A stretch of DNA of 64,000 nucleotides from assembly GCA_028641055.1 (NCBI GenBank), contig CM054063.1:178380756-178444755 (forward strand), read 5' to 3'. Each line of letters opens with the position of its first letter. The first letter of the stretch is position 1. A program made the translations under genes and the position numbers. This document shows positions 53,520 through 64,000 of this stretch, piece after piece. A model generated the notes under the pieces. That model did not search any database. It was not told the origin of the DNA and saw nothing but the letters and a program-made list of their open reading frames with translations. This DNA comes from Alopecurus myosuroides. Its lineage: Eukaryota; Streptophyta; Magnoliopsida; Poales; Poaceae.

Positions 53520-55218
53520 ATGAGGTGATGCAGCCCAGAGGTGCGGCACCAGAGACGGGAAGGGTGCAAGACTGCTTGGCCTGGATCCAACCAAGACCCT
53601 CTTGCAAGTCGATGCGGCGCCACCGCAAATACCATGCGCAGAAAGCGGGCCCGTCATAACAGGGCTCGGTGCGGCCGGGGATGTGGGGCGAGTGCTCCAA
53701 TTGCATGTGCAAGGGTCATAGAAAAGTGGATTGCACATTTGACATTGTATTACTTTGGTATGGAGAATAGGGGCACCCGAAAAACCGCAAGCGCCCGTGG
53801 AGCGCAGGTTCAAGGAGCCATGTGCTGCCCATCAGGAGAGAAGGCAACATCCCATGCCTTCCGCCGCCACCGCCTTGTTGGGATCTACCGCTGCCACCAC
53901 CACCTCCCCCAACGGGGCCAAGACTGCAACAACCCCCGCCATCGCGCAGGACGCTGGGGAGCATGCGGTGGGGGGGGTCGTCAGTGGAAAACTAGCTACC
54001 ACTGCCCAGAGCTGTGCTGGGGGCTGTGGGTGGAGAGGGATGTGCGGGCCATGGATGACGAGTAGGAGGACGAACTGCTCTATTTCATCCGGCAAACCAC
54101 CGCCATGGAAAATTTCGAGCGGAGGCTCGGGTTTACGATGGTGGCGTGCGTTGGCGGGAACATACCACCAATGTAGTGTGAGCAAGTTTGGATGGCATTA
54201 GCGGCGGTCGGGGTCCCAAGGCATGCCGTGTCGGTCCATCTGTACAAGAGCGAGAGGATTTCCTAGTTTTGTTCTCATCGGCGGAGGATAGAAATAGAGT
54301 GGTGGCGCTCTCATCATTGGATTTCGGGGGTGTCCTTGCACTTCAGGCAATGGAACATGCAAGCTCGGGCAAAAGGCGGCCTTTTGATATCACGGGTGCA
54401 TCTCATCATTGAGGGGATTTTTCCCATGCTTGGGAGGCGGAGATCGCGGTGAAACTTTTTCGCGTGAAGATCTGGCTACCTTGAAGGTATGGGAGTGGAT
54501 GTCTGACTTGGATTCAATTCCGTTCGCGAGGACCTTAGTGGTGCCGGAGCCTGACGATGTTGAGGATGAGATTCCCTCGCGGGCACACGAGTTTTACGAC
54601 GAGTCGTGCAGCCTGCCGACACGGAGAGAGAAGAAAGAGGTGAGGAAGTTGAAGTACAAGGTCCTGGTTCATCTAGACAAGGTGGAAGAAGATGCGAGCC
54701 CGGAGGATTGGGTGTGGCATGGTTCACGTTCGCTGGCCAGCGGCCAAAGTGGCATACCTGACTCCAGCCATGGCTGCAGCGGCTCATGTCGCGGGACTTC
54801 ACGCAGGTGCACCTAGAGGCGTGGGTTGAGAAACGGTAGGAGTGGGGTCACGGCGGAGGCCGCCAGCGGGGTGTGGGACCAGGTAGACGGGTCGAAGCAG
54901 CTCCTCTTGATTGGGGGCTGCCTGCGATGTATAGCCAGGATTGTGGTCTGCCGCATGATCATGGTGGGGGATGGCTTTGGATTCCTCCGTACCGTTGGAG
55001 AGGAGTTTGGCACGATCTAGAGACAAGACGGCAGAGGGGGTACCTACAAAGTATTGCCTCTGCTCGAAGATGCAGCTGACAAATCTGTTGCATTGGAGAA
55101 GAATAAATCGATGGAGGGATGAGGTCAAATGACGGAGAGGACTACGAGTTTGAATGAGGATACCAATGGGAAGAGGACAGCGGGCAAAACTGGGGAAGAT
55201 ATTGTGAATATGTTGCTA
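53520..55218 (+). pseudogene. LINE ORF1 remnant with zinc knuckle
   Basis: A CX2CX4HX4C knuckle (CSNCMCKGHRKVDC) is encoded at 53693-53734. Further on, VQEREDFLVLFSSAEDRNRV resembles the DUF4283-like region of plant LINE ORF1, and LKYKVLVHLDKVEEDASPEDW a conserved segment of Triticeae LINE ORF1. These lie in different frames with stops between them, so the gene is decayed. The solo LTR at 55224 interrupts it. Confidence 0.65.
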
Positions 55219-55223
55219 GTAGG
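55219..55223. other. Target-site duplication GTAGG (left copy) of the solo LTR
   Basis: GTAGG before the LTR, repeated at 56704-56708. Confidence 0.9.
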
Positions 55224-56703
55224 TGATGGTGCAGGTCTTGCACTCGTTGGGAAACCCCAAGAGGAAGGTATGAAGAGCACAGTAGTAGTTTCCCTCAGAA
55301 AGAAACCAAGGTTGAATCGATCGGTAGGAGAAAGAAACCACTTCTGAAGGTTCATGCAGCTGATCTGGCAGGAACCTACACAACACAATCAAATCACTTC
55401 GCCCCAACGAAGCAGTGAGGTTGTCAATCTCACCGGTTTTGCTAAAAACAAAGAGGTTAACAGTATGAGAAAAATGGACCAGGTTTCACAGTTTACTAGT
55501 GGTGTCTCTCCAAAACAGATAGATAACATGTGTGGTAAACAAATTACAGCTGGGAAATTGACAGATATAAAGGCTACACCGTAGTGCATATGCATGAAAT
55601 GATGATTACTATGTGATTCATGCTGGCATTACAACAAAATACATAGACCGTTATCCAACTGCATCTATGACTAATAATCCACCCTCAGAATGTCATCCGA
55701 GCAAACCTTGGGTATTAAGTTGCAAGCAACAGATAATCGCATTAAGAAAAGTGTGTAATGTAAACAATGTAAAGATTGTTGTTTCCACTTTAATGGCAAC
55801 AACACATCCCCCGTCCGTCACGTTTCTGCCACTCGAGCACAGATGCAAAGAGGCATGAACCCACTATCGAGCATAAATACCACCTCTTCGAGTTACTAGC
55901 ATCTACTTGACCAGAGCATCTACTAACAACAAAGAGCATGCAAGATCATAAATAACATACACATGAATAAAAAATGATAGATTGATAATCATTGGACATG
56001 GCATTCAATATTCATCGGATCCCAGCAAACACAACATGTAGCATTACAATAAGATGATCTTGATCATGTAGGGCAGCTCAGACGATCTAAACATGAGGCA
56101 TAAAGAGGAGAGAACAATCATCTAGCTACTGCTATGGACCCGTAGTACAAGGATGAACTACTCACGCATCATTCGGAGGCGGGCATGGTGGTGTAGAGCC
56201 CTCCGGTGATGAATTCCCCTCCCGGCAGGGTGCCGGGGAGAGCTCATAAACCCTCCAGAACTAGGGTTGACGATGGCGGCGGATGTTTTTCATGGAAAAG
56301 GCTCTGATATTTAGGGTTAACCCTTCTAGGAGAATATATAGGCGCGTGGGCAACGTCGGTGGGCGGCCAGGGGGCCCACAACACCCCTAGACGCGGCCAA
56401 GGGGCGCGCCGCCTCATGGTGTGGGGCCCCTGTGGCCTCCCTCCGGGTCAACTTCGGACTCCGTGTGCGCGAGAAATTTTTAAGACTTCCGGGTTTCGAA
56501 TCGTCCAATTCCGAGAATATTTCGAGAACAACTTTTCTTAAACGAAAAACAGCAGAAAACAAGAACTGACTCTATGGCATCTTGTCAATAGGTTAGTCCG
56601 AGAAAATCGATAAAAATGACATAAAGTGTATAGGAAACATATAGCATATAGCATGAAAACAGCATGGAACATCATAAATTATGGATACGTTTATGACATA
56701 TCA
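55224..56703 (-). repeat. Solo LTR (1480 bp) inserted in the LINE
   Basis: TGATGGTGC...ACATATCA on the window strand; element strand starts TGATATGTCATAAACG. Flanked by GTAGG on both sides with no internal domain, so it is a solo LTR formed by recombination between two LTRs. The element-strand start resembles 58157 onward and a widespread Triticeae LTR family starting TGATACGTC. On the element strand it has a TATA-like CCTATATATTC at about 56331-56341. Confidence 0.9.
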
Positions 56704-56708
56704 GTAGG
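56704..56708. other. Target-site duplication GTAGG (right copy)
   Basis: Repeats 55219-55223. Confidence 0.9.
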
Positions 56709-57451
56709 CGACAAACGACGGAGTTCAACTACCCAGCTCACTGTTGTCCTGGATGTGCAAACAAGACCTGTTTTTGAGGTGCAGGATAAGGAGACAGATG
56801 GCAGGCAAGTTGAGGCCAGCAGCGTGGAAGGATTTGATGATGTGGACCCTCACAGGGCCATTGGCGATGCTTGACCGCGGGGGACCACCGATCGGCGGGG
56901 ACAAGCACGGAGGTTGTACCATTGTTCGAGGTCCCACATACGTGTCTAGAGACGAGGACGTGCCAACCCGAATGGGGTGTGCGCTAGAAACGAGCCCTCG
57001 CTCCAGGCGGCGAGCTTCAGCTAACTCAGCAAGGGCATCTTATCGCTGGTGAGGATAAAAGCTTTCTACTAGAGGAGGGATGACGCCTCATGAAGCAATT
57101 GTATTTGGAAGGATAAAAGCTTTCTACTAGAGGATTCTAAATAATTTAGCGTCACTACTGTTGAAGGAAATTAAGACTGCCAATAGACTTAAAGCTGAGC
57201 CCGAGCCGTTCAGCCCAAAGCTGGTCACGAGGAGGGATGCGCTAGCTCATGCTTCTGCAATCAATATAGTCACGCATGCAAAGAAGGAGAATGAGGCGGA
57301 GACGGTGCTGTTGAAGGCCCTTGGCATTATACGACAGGAGTTGTTTGTGAACAAGGAGGACCTGCACACTTTCAACCATTTCTTCGACTCGCCGCTTCAC
57401 GACCAGCACCTCGGAGTGACTGCGTCGATCTTTCGGAAGGTGGTTCCTTGA
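56709..57451 (+). pseudogene. LINE ORF1 C-terminal remnant
   Basis: The clearest frame (57161-57451) encodes ALAHASAINIVTHAKKENEA and LLKALGIIRQELFVNKEDL, resembling the end of Triticeae LINE ORF1. The upstream part is broken by stops. It continues the LINE after the solo LTR. Confidence 0.55.
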
Positions 57452-57539
57452 ACTTTTAAGGCTGTGGATCTAGGTTTCATGGCGACGGAGTCGGCACACT
57501 AATTTATGTGCAGGAGTTGGGAGTATAGGGTGTTTTATG

Positions 57540-58156
57540 TATTATACACTAGACATGTTAGACTAGAACATTCGAGGGTTGAATGATCTAGCAAAATGGA
57601 GTGCGGTGGGAATATTTATGGATTCAAACCATGTTAACCTAGTTTTCTTCCAGGATACGAAGCTTTATGTTATCTATAATTTCCTTGTAATTCAATGACT
57701 AGGACTGTCATTTGACAGCTTATCTTATCTCCGTGCGGTCGAGATGCCTAGGATACATCGGTGTTGGAAGTGTCAAACGTTAGCATGGACATGTATGCCA
57801 TCACAGGAGAAGTACATATGAACAATAACAATACGTGGTGGATCATGTCTTTCTATGGGCCGCAATCCATGGAGGAGAAAATTGAGTTCCTTAGGGAACT
57901 ATCAGAGAGGAGATCCTTTTGTCCTGGCCCATGGATGCTCACAGGTGACTTTAACATGATCTTGAGTGCCATCGAAAAGAGCAATAGTAACATCAACAGA
58001 AACCTTATGGCTAGGTTTAGGGGCTTCGCGCATGAGAATGAACTCAAATAGTTATACATGCACGGGCGGCTATACACGTGGAGCAATGGGAGAGCATAGC
58101 CGACGATGACAAAGATTGACTGCTATCTGGCTTCGCTTGAATGGGACATGGCATGG
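57540..58156 (+). pseudogene. LINE ORF2 endonuclease remnant
   Basis: TWWIMSFYGPQSMEEKIEFL, GPWMLTGDFNMIL and, after a stop, TWSN...MTKIDCYLASLEWDMAW match the apurinic-type endonuclease of plant LINEs (YGP, GDFN and the late ID/W motifs). It ends exactly where an LTR fragment begins at 58157. Confidence 0.8.
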
Positions 58157-58790
58157 TGATACGTCCAAAACGTATTTATAATTTTTTATGGTTTCATGCT
58201 ACTTTTATGCTTTTGATAATTGTTTTTATATTAATTTTATGATTTATTTAGACTAACCTACCAGTAGTTGCAAAAGTGCACAATGTTCTTGTTTTACACT
58301 TTGATGTGTAAGAATTATCAAAAATAGAAGATGAAACCTTGTTGGAGTCGAATTGGGACTTTCCTGAAATCTCTCTGAAAACTCTTTTTTAAATATTGCC
58401 ACGTTACGGGTCGAACACGGCGTCAAACGGAAACTTCACAGAAAACAAAATTGTGGGTAATTTTGAGACAAACGTTTTAGACTTAAAATTTGCCTGATTC
58501 CGAGTCTGGATGGCCGAGATATGCCCGATTACCGCGGCCCTAGATGGGATGACGGAAATCCGTGAGACTATATAAAGGGAGGAAACCTAGGTCGTGAGAG
58601 ACACCCCATACCAAGAATTTCCAGCCACCAAAGCCACGTTTTTAGTCTCCCCCATGGATCTCATCTCCATGGGGGAGGGCTCCCAAGACCATGAAGGAAG
58701 AGGGCTAAGGGGCGGCGCTCCCCCATGATGCCGGTGGCGCGGGGAAGGAGTTGACATGAATTTAATCCAAAACCTAGCGAGTATTAATCA
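58157..58790 (+). repeat. LTR fragment starting TGATACGTCC, truncated
   Basis: The first 40 bases are close to the element-strand start of the solo LTR at 55224-56703. A TATA-like CTATATAAAGGG lies near 58568. The right end is lost before LINE RT sequence resumes at about 58791. Confidence 0.65.
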
Positions 58791-58988
58791 TTTGTAGCGC
58801 ATGTCTATATATTCCGATGATGTCGTGCTTTTTCTCAAACCAGAGGCGGCGAAACTAAACGCAGTGAAAGCTCTGCTACATGTTTTCGGAGGGAGCTCGG
58901 GCTTGAAGGTTAACTAACATGAAACATTGAAAACACTCATACGAGGTGATAATTTGGACGAAGAGCTAATCAACAGCTCTGGCTAGGA
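58791..58988 (+). pseudogene. LINE reverse transcriptase remnant
   Basis: SIYSDDVVLFLKPEAAKLNA with SSGLKVN downstream matches the catalytic (A/Y)xDD block of plant LINE RT; the usual YADD reads YSDD here. A stop at 58915-58917 follows. The RT sequence between the endonuclease and this block is missing. Confidence 0.75.
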
Positions 58989-59930
58989 AAAATTACATCC
59001 AAACATGGTATAACTACCAGACGACAATTTTAAACTATGTATCAAATGCACCTGTTATTGCAAAAATAACAACTATATCATCAAGTAATCACAGCCATTC
59101 AATATTGAATTATCACAATAGAAGAAGGTTGGAGATAAATTAATTTAATTACGTTGGAATTAAACTTTCTTACACCAAATAACCCTTTCATTGCAGAACT
59201 ATCACCCACAATATAAATTAGTGAGACGTAACACCAAATAACCCTATAGTTGTAGAACACACAACACATTATAAAGTAATTACAGCCACATGACAAGTAA
59301 TAAGAGCCATACAAATTTGGCAGTCATCTGCCGATTAGCACATGAGGTTAATAATATGTAGTAGGACATAAATTTAATTAAATTCTGTTGGAATTAAATC
59401 TTGCTGACACCAAATAACCCTATCAAGGCAATAACATCATCATTATCATAAAGTAATCACATTCAACCCTTTTTATTGACATTTATCCATTCACACGTCA
59501 GATTAGCCCGTGTATGAATTAACACTTGGTTGACATAAATTAACCATTTCACTAGAAAACCAAAGTAGGCCTATAATTGGACTGGGAATTGTTTTTGCAA
59601 CCACTCATTTATAATTCCATTATAACAATATACATATGAAGTATCCAATTCATGACATAATTGACATGAGATTTCCAGTAGATCATAGAGCTATAACACA
59701 TAAATTAAATTAATCTGATACATCTAGTGAACGAAACTTCATAAAAATATGCATCAACTATTCATAGATTACAACAACAAATCAACAGCCGTAGCCGTAG
59801 CAAAATCTGCATGAACTATTCGGTGCATCCTAATTGACCTATGCAACAACTCGCCATAACAGATAACACTCACTAATTCTACAAACAAAAACCTCACTTA
59901 TAATAAATAAACCCTAGTTTACCTCAGAAT
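58989..59930. other. AT-rich DNA with a degenerate internal duplication
   Basis: The block TTGGAATTAAA...ACACCAAATAACCCT occurs near 59154 and 59391, and ACACCAAATAACCCT again near 59230. No coding sequence. Confidence 0.55.
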
Positions 59931-61289
59931 CCTCGTTGGTGCCTACTCCTCAAAAGGAGACCCCTCGCCATAGCTAACCCAGTATGACAGCGTTGGTTCC
60001 TCCATGTCTGGAGCGACGTTCCCTCCGCCGGAGCCACCCTCACAAACGTCGAACGCATACGATGACGCGGCCACGACGTGCGGTGCCACGATGTGGGGGC
60101 ATATCCTCAATATCCGTGCCGGGAATGGCGGGGGCACACCGCGCAACCCCCATGGCCCGAGCAGCACTACCACCGCAAGTAGAGCTCCCACCGCCACCGA
60201 CCACCGCAACCACACCTGATGGATCCTCCCTTCCTCTCTTCATCTTCCTATGCCACCAGGTTCTTCTCCGGGAATGAGGTGTGAGCGCGTCGCCCGTGAA
60301 GGTGAGGAGACAAGAGGGCTGGGGTTTTCTTCTCTACTTTGGTTTGGGGGAGAATGGTTGGCCTAGTGGGCGGTGGGGGCGAGGAAGGGTCCTTATAGTT
60401 GATCACGACCCGGTTCACCGCGCATACACGTACAACTCACCTGAAGGTTCGGTGCCCCTTGTGTATTCGTACACATACGTGTACAATTGTGAGCTTAATG
60501 GGTCGATACGGTCCTAGAGTGGGTTCTACCTACGGAGTAATTCTGATGTTAGCCACCGATTATTGAAAGGGTATCGGTTGATCGTGGCCGTCTTTGTATT
60601 TTTTTCGCAACTTCCCACAAGGGGCTATGTAGGGAAGCAGAATGCCATCACAACATGGCCAACTTTGGTCCATCACTTGGCTTACTCAAGCCACAACCAA
60701 CTCTGGTTGCTTACAGTCTCAGCTCAACATAAATGCTATTAGTTTTTCTATGAATGGAATGACTCTTGTGTGACTTGACCCAACATTGTTCCCTTACAGA
60801 AACAATATTAGAATCTAGGTTTGACACTCTCGAGAGGTTACAACATTTTCCACGCGCTGAGATATAAGATTGTACCGTCGGTACCGAAGTACTAAACACT
60901 TCCGGAGATAGCACAAGCATACATCCCCACATCGTTCACACTACCAAAACACTCTTTGTATAACTACCGACGTATCTCTATGTCTTATGACGAAGTGAAT
61001 CCGGCATGTTCCCAATACAAGAGCAACGCCTAACTCGGAACCTTCACAAGACTAGCCCCGACCACAACTATGCAGTCCGACTAGAATCGCCAAGTGGGTA
61101 GCATCAAAAGAGGTTTGGCATGTTATTTGGCTATGGTCTGCCCATTCCGACGATGCGTGATTGTGCGGGTGGTGCTTGAAAGTGGCACTAACGACTCAAT
61201 CAAATCAAGGGAGGTGATTATTATTTTTAGTAAAATTTTAGGCACGGTGTTCTCATTCCCATCAAGGCAGCAACAAACATTAGTCCACA
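59931..61289. other. Unassigned DNA with a GC-rich island
   Basis: GC-rich at 59940-60280 with overlapping short frames on both strands but no known domain. The remainder is mixed DNA with nothing recognised. Confidence 0.4.
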
Positions 61290-62070
61290 ATAATATCATA
61301 ATATCAACAATATCAAATGGTGACACTCACTTCACCGCACTATGTCGTTTCTTTTCGAAAAATGGGAGGGTTGCAAGGTTTCACTTAACATGGCAAAGAG
61401 AAGGGAATCCCACACTGCCATAATCCACCATTTCAATGAGGATATGGGGAGGGAATGGTTTCTCTCCGGCAATAACAGTTCATAATATGAAACATGACGT
61501 GCATTTCTATCATTTCGCAAGCAAATAAAATTCAAATTAAATCATTTCCATCTTGTAAGCTTAATGGTTGAGGGTTGAGGGCTTATCTTCAACATAGATT
61601 TCAACTTCCACTTCAATTTGGGGATTTTTATCTATAAAAACAATTTAAAATGCGTTAATAACACTCCAAACGGAAATTAATAAATCACCAAGAAATAAAA
61701 TCCAAATTTAAGGGGTAGGTATTTACCTCACATTGAGGGGGCTGAACCTATACATGGTGTTTACTCGTGTCAACTCCGATATCAACAACTCCTAAGTTGC
61801 ACAAGCCCTACAAACTCACTAGTTATCCCTCGATGGCTGCTGCTGTAATGACCCCACGACAGCCCCCCTCCCAGGGAAGCCTCAGATCTCTTTTTATATG
61901 GAAAGGGGTATCCACAATGGAGTCCTTAAGATATATATTCTTGGGTGAGTGGAGACAAGCCCTCCCTTGACAAATAAGGTATAAAAGACCCATGAAGCCT
62001 CAGTCTCTTCTGAAATTTACGCCCCTTTGTACAAAACAGGGTGGAGCCGTTCCATCCCGATTCATGTATC
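61290..62070. repeat. Tandem duplication, copy 1 (781 bp)
   Basis: ATAATATCATAATATCAACA at 61290 recurs at 62071; the copies end ...GATTCATGTATCAT. Only scattered substitutions and one small indel were noticed. Confidence 0.9.
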
Positions 62071-62850
62071 ATAATATCATAATATCAACAATATCAAATG
62101 GTGACACTCACTTCGCCGCACTCCGTCGTTTCTTTTCGAAAAATGGGAGGGTTGCAAGGTTTCACTTAACATGGCAAAGAGAAGGGAATCCCACACTGCC
62201 ATAATCCACCATTTCAATGAGGATATGGGGAGGGAATGGTTTCTCTCCGGCAATAACAGTTCATAATATGCAACATGACATGCATTTCTATCATTTCGCA
62301 AGCAAATAAAATTCAAATTAAATCATTTCCATCTTGTAAGCTTAATGGTTGAGGGTTGAGGGCTTATCTTCAACATAGATTTCAACTTCCACTTCAATTT
62401 GGGGATTTTTATCTATAAAAACAATTTAAAATGCGTTAATAACACTCCGAACGGAAATTAATAAATCACCAAGAAAAATCTAAATTTAAGGGGTAGGTAT
62501 TTACCTCACATTGAGGGGGCTGAACCTATACATGGTGTTTACTCGTGTCAACTCCGATATCAACAACTCCTAAGTTGCACAAGCCCTACAAACTCACTAG
62601 TTATCCCTCGATGGCTGCTGCTGTGACGACCCCACGACAGCCCCCCCTCCCAGGGAAGCCTCAGATCTCTTTTTATATGGAAAGGGGTATCCACAATGGA
62701 GTCCCTAAGATATATATTCTTGGGTGAGTGGAGACAAGACCTCCCTTGAAAAATAAGGTATAAAAGACCCATGAAGCCTCAGTCTCTTCAGAAATTTACG
62801 CCCCTTTCTACAAAACGGGGTGGAGCCGTTCCATCCCGATTCATGTATCA
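62071..62850. repeat. Tandem duplication, copy 2 (about 780 bp)
   Basis: Direct repeat of 61290-62070. Each copy has an AT-rich half and a half with a C-run (CAGCCCCCCTCCCAGGG). No coding family. Confidence 0.9.
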
Positions 62851-62939
62851 TAGGAATCATCATGATGGCCCTGACCGCGCATACTTGCACGTCATGGTCG
62901 TGTAGCGTCCACGACTCTTATTGAGGCCGGGGGGGCGTT
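62851..62939. other. Short unique sequence beside the gypsy LTR
   Basis: No primer binding site or polypurine tract is seen here, so the neighbouring LTR is either a 3' LTR or a solo LTR. Confidence 0.5.
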
Positions 62940-64000
62940 TGTCGCACCCAGACTTCTAGGGGATACTCACAGTCCGTTAAACAGCAGATAAATGGCTTAC
63001 GGGGCATACCGGCACCCGCATCTCAATATGAGCAGGCCAACACGTAAACGTGTGACAACCATTCTCTTACTATTCATCGTCTGCGCAAACCATCCCGTAG
63101 AAATCCAGATACTTCCGTTGACGTACTTCAAAACATACACACATGGTACGTCAACGGCATTGAAACAAGTGATATCACAACAGATCTCTACAACACAAAA
63201 GATGGAAATAAGTTGCAAATAGCTCTCATTAGAGCAGAGATAGCAAATACAATCATCCAGAGGACACATGTCCCAACATATCATCATTACATCACAGCGG
63301 AAGCATTCAGCATGTCTGAGTATAGACAAGATCCAAATAGGCCTAAGAGGCCGGAAACGAAAAAGACAGAGCCCATCCACGAAGTCTCGGATCCTGCCCG
63401 GGTCCGCTATCTACTCGTCAGCAGTCTCGTCATACTCCACGTCGTAGCCACCATGGGGATCCTCGGAAACGTAGTCTGCGGAAACCACAGCCCCAGAGGG
63501 GTCAGTACATAAACGTACTGGCAAGCAAGACTCACAGTTCACCAAAGTGTAACCCGTCAACACCAAGCACAGATGCTTTGGGTTCAACGGAAGAAAGGGT
63601 ATATGAAAGATGCTGCAACTGGCTGCTCTAACCAACTACAGAAACATACTACAACTTCCGGCTAACAGAAAGGAGATAAGATCGCGTATCGTAACCAACC
63701 TATCAACTAACTCCAAACAAACCCATCCTGGATCTCGCCCCCTATCCAAAGAAGCAATCCGAGGATAACTCACACAGTTGAAATAATGATGGTTCAGATT
63801 ATTGTGTCAATAAGCCTATTACTAGTCAAGTTGTTAATCATTGGGTGTAAGGTGGTTAATCATTAGGTTTAAGTTGTCCTGAGTACTTGTTAGCCAGTAC
63901 TTTCACCAAGTAGTCCATAAACGCGGAAAACACGGCTTCTCGAGAAGATTTATCCCTGTAGGGGTGCATCAATTTGGCCGTAAACATAAGAATAACCCGC
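62940..64000 (-). repeat. Gypsy LTR, R/U5 end, continuing beyond the window
   Basis: Window-strand start TGTCGCACCC (element-strand end GGGTGCGACA). Related along most of its length to the reverse complement of 25189-26151, with clear divergence. It carries the GGCCTCTTAGGCC palindrome near 63340, also present in the LARD LTR near 16833. Confidence 0.75.

Noticed and set aside
53275..53813. Minus-strand frames of 93-145 codons
   Set aside because: They overlap the LINE ORF1 zinc-knuckle region on the plus strand; no domain.
59943..60215. Possible small secreted protein on the minus strand (hydrophobic N-terminus)
   Set aside because: The hydrophobic stretch is short and GC-driven, plus-strand frames overlap equally, and no promoter or homolog is evident.

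Overview
The window is repeat-dominated nuclear DNA from a large-genome grass, most likely a Triticeae species (wheat, Aegilops, barley or rye relatives). The reasons are nested long-LTR Ty3/gypsy elements, a Sirevirus-type Ty1/copia element with a spliced extra gene, Stowaway MITEs with CTCCCTCCG-type ends between TA dinucleotides, and LINE remnants, with very few host genes. There is no bacterial, viral-genome, rRNA, tRNA or CRISPR content.

Left side, 1-36668: a nest of insertions. A chromovirus-like (Tekay-type) gypsy element (+; 1-10847, 5' end outside the window) sits inside the 3' LTR of a non-autonomous gypsy derivative (-; 10848-19839, about 3.8 kb non-coding interior, 3565-bp LTR). 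That element sits in the pol gene of a Sirevirus-like copia element (+; 19840-25188). The copia element sits in a gypsy LTR (+; 25189-26151). That LTR sits in a Tat-type gypsy element (-; 26152-36668), which itself lies in a MULE transposase gene (from 36669). In each case only the right-hand flank is visible; the left halves must lie outside the window. The Tat-type element also carries a complete copia element (+; 29159-34168, 441-bp LTRs, CTTCG target duplication).

Middle, 36669-49520: a broken FAR1/MULE transposase gene whose C-terminal region is tandemly duplicated (1172-bp step) and contains a 90-bp minisatellite; a broken intron-containing CCDC25-like gene (-; 42432-45105) with three Stowaway MITEs in or beside it; a broken VWA-domain (WAV3-like) gene fragment (+; 46821-47583); and one apparently intact single-exon gene for a stand-alone RNase H-like protein (+; 48677-49315).

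Right side, 49520-64000: unrecognised intergenic DNA, a fragmented LINE (+; about 53520-58990) interrupted by a solo LTR with GTAGG target duplication (55224-56703) and by a related LTR fragment, AT-rich DNA, a 781-bp tandem duplication (61290-62850), and the end of a minus-strand gypsy LTR (62940 to the window edge).

The most interesting structure is in the Sirevirus-like element. The extra gene downstream of pol appears to have its own TATA promoter, leader and intron. Arrays of CCGGAAATTTCCGG-like palindromes stand before that promoter, inside the intron, and before the LTR promoter. A second interesting point is that the autonomous gypsy element and the non-coding element it landed in share a stem-loop, polypurine tract and LTR end, which suggests a driver/passenger pair. 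Boundaries and mismatch counts were read by eye.
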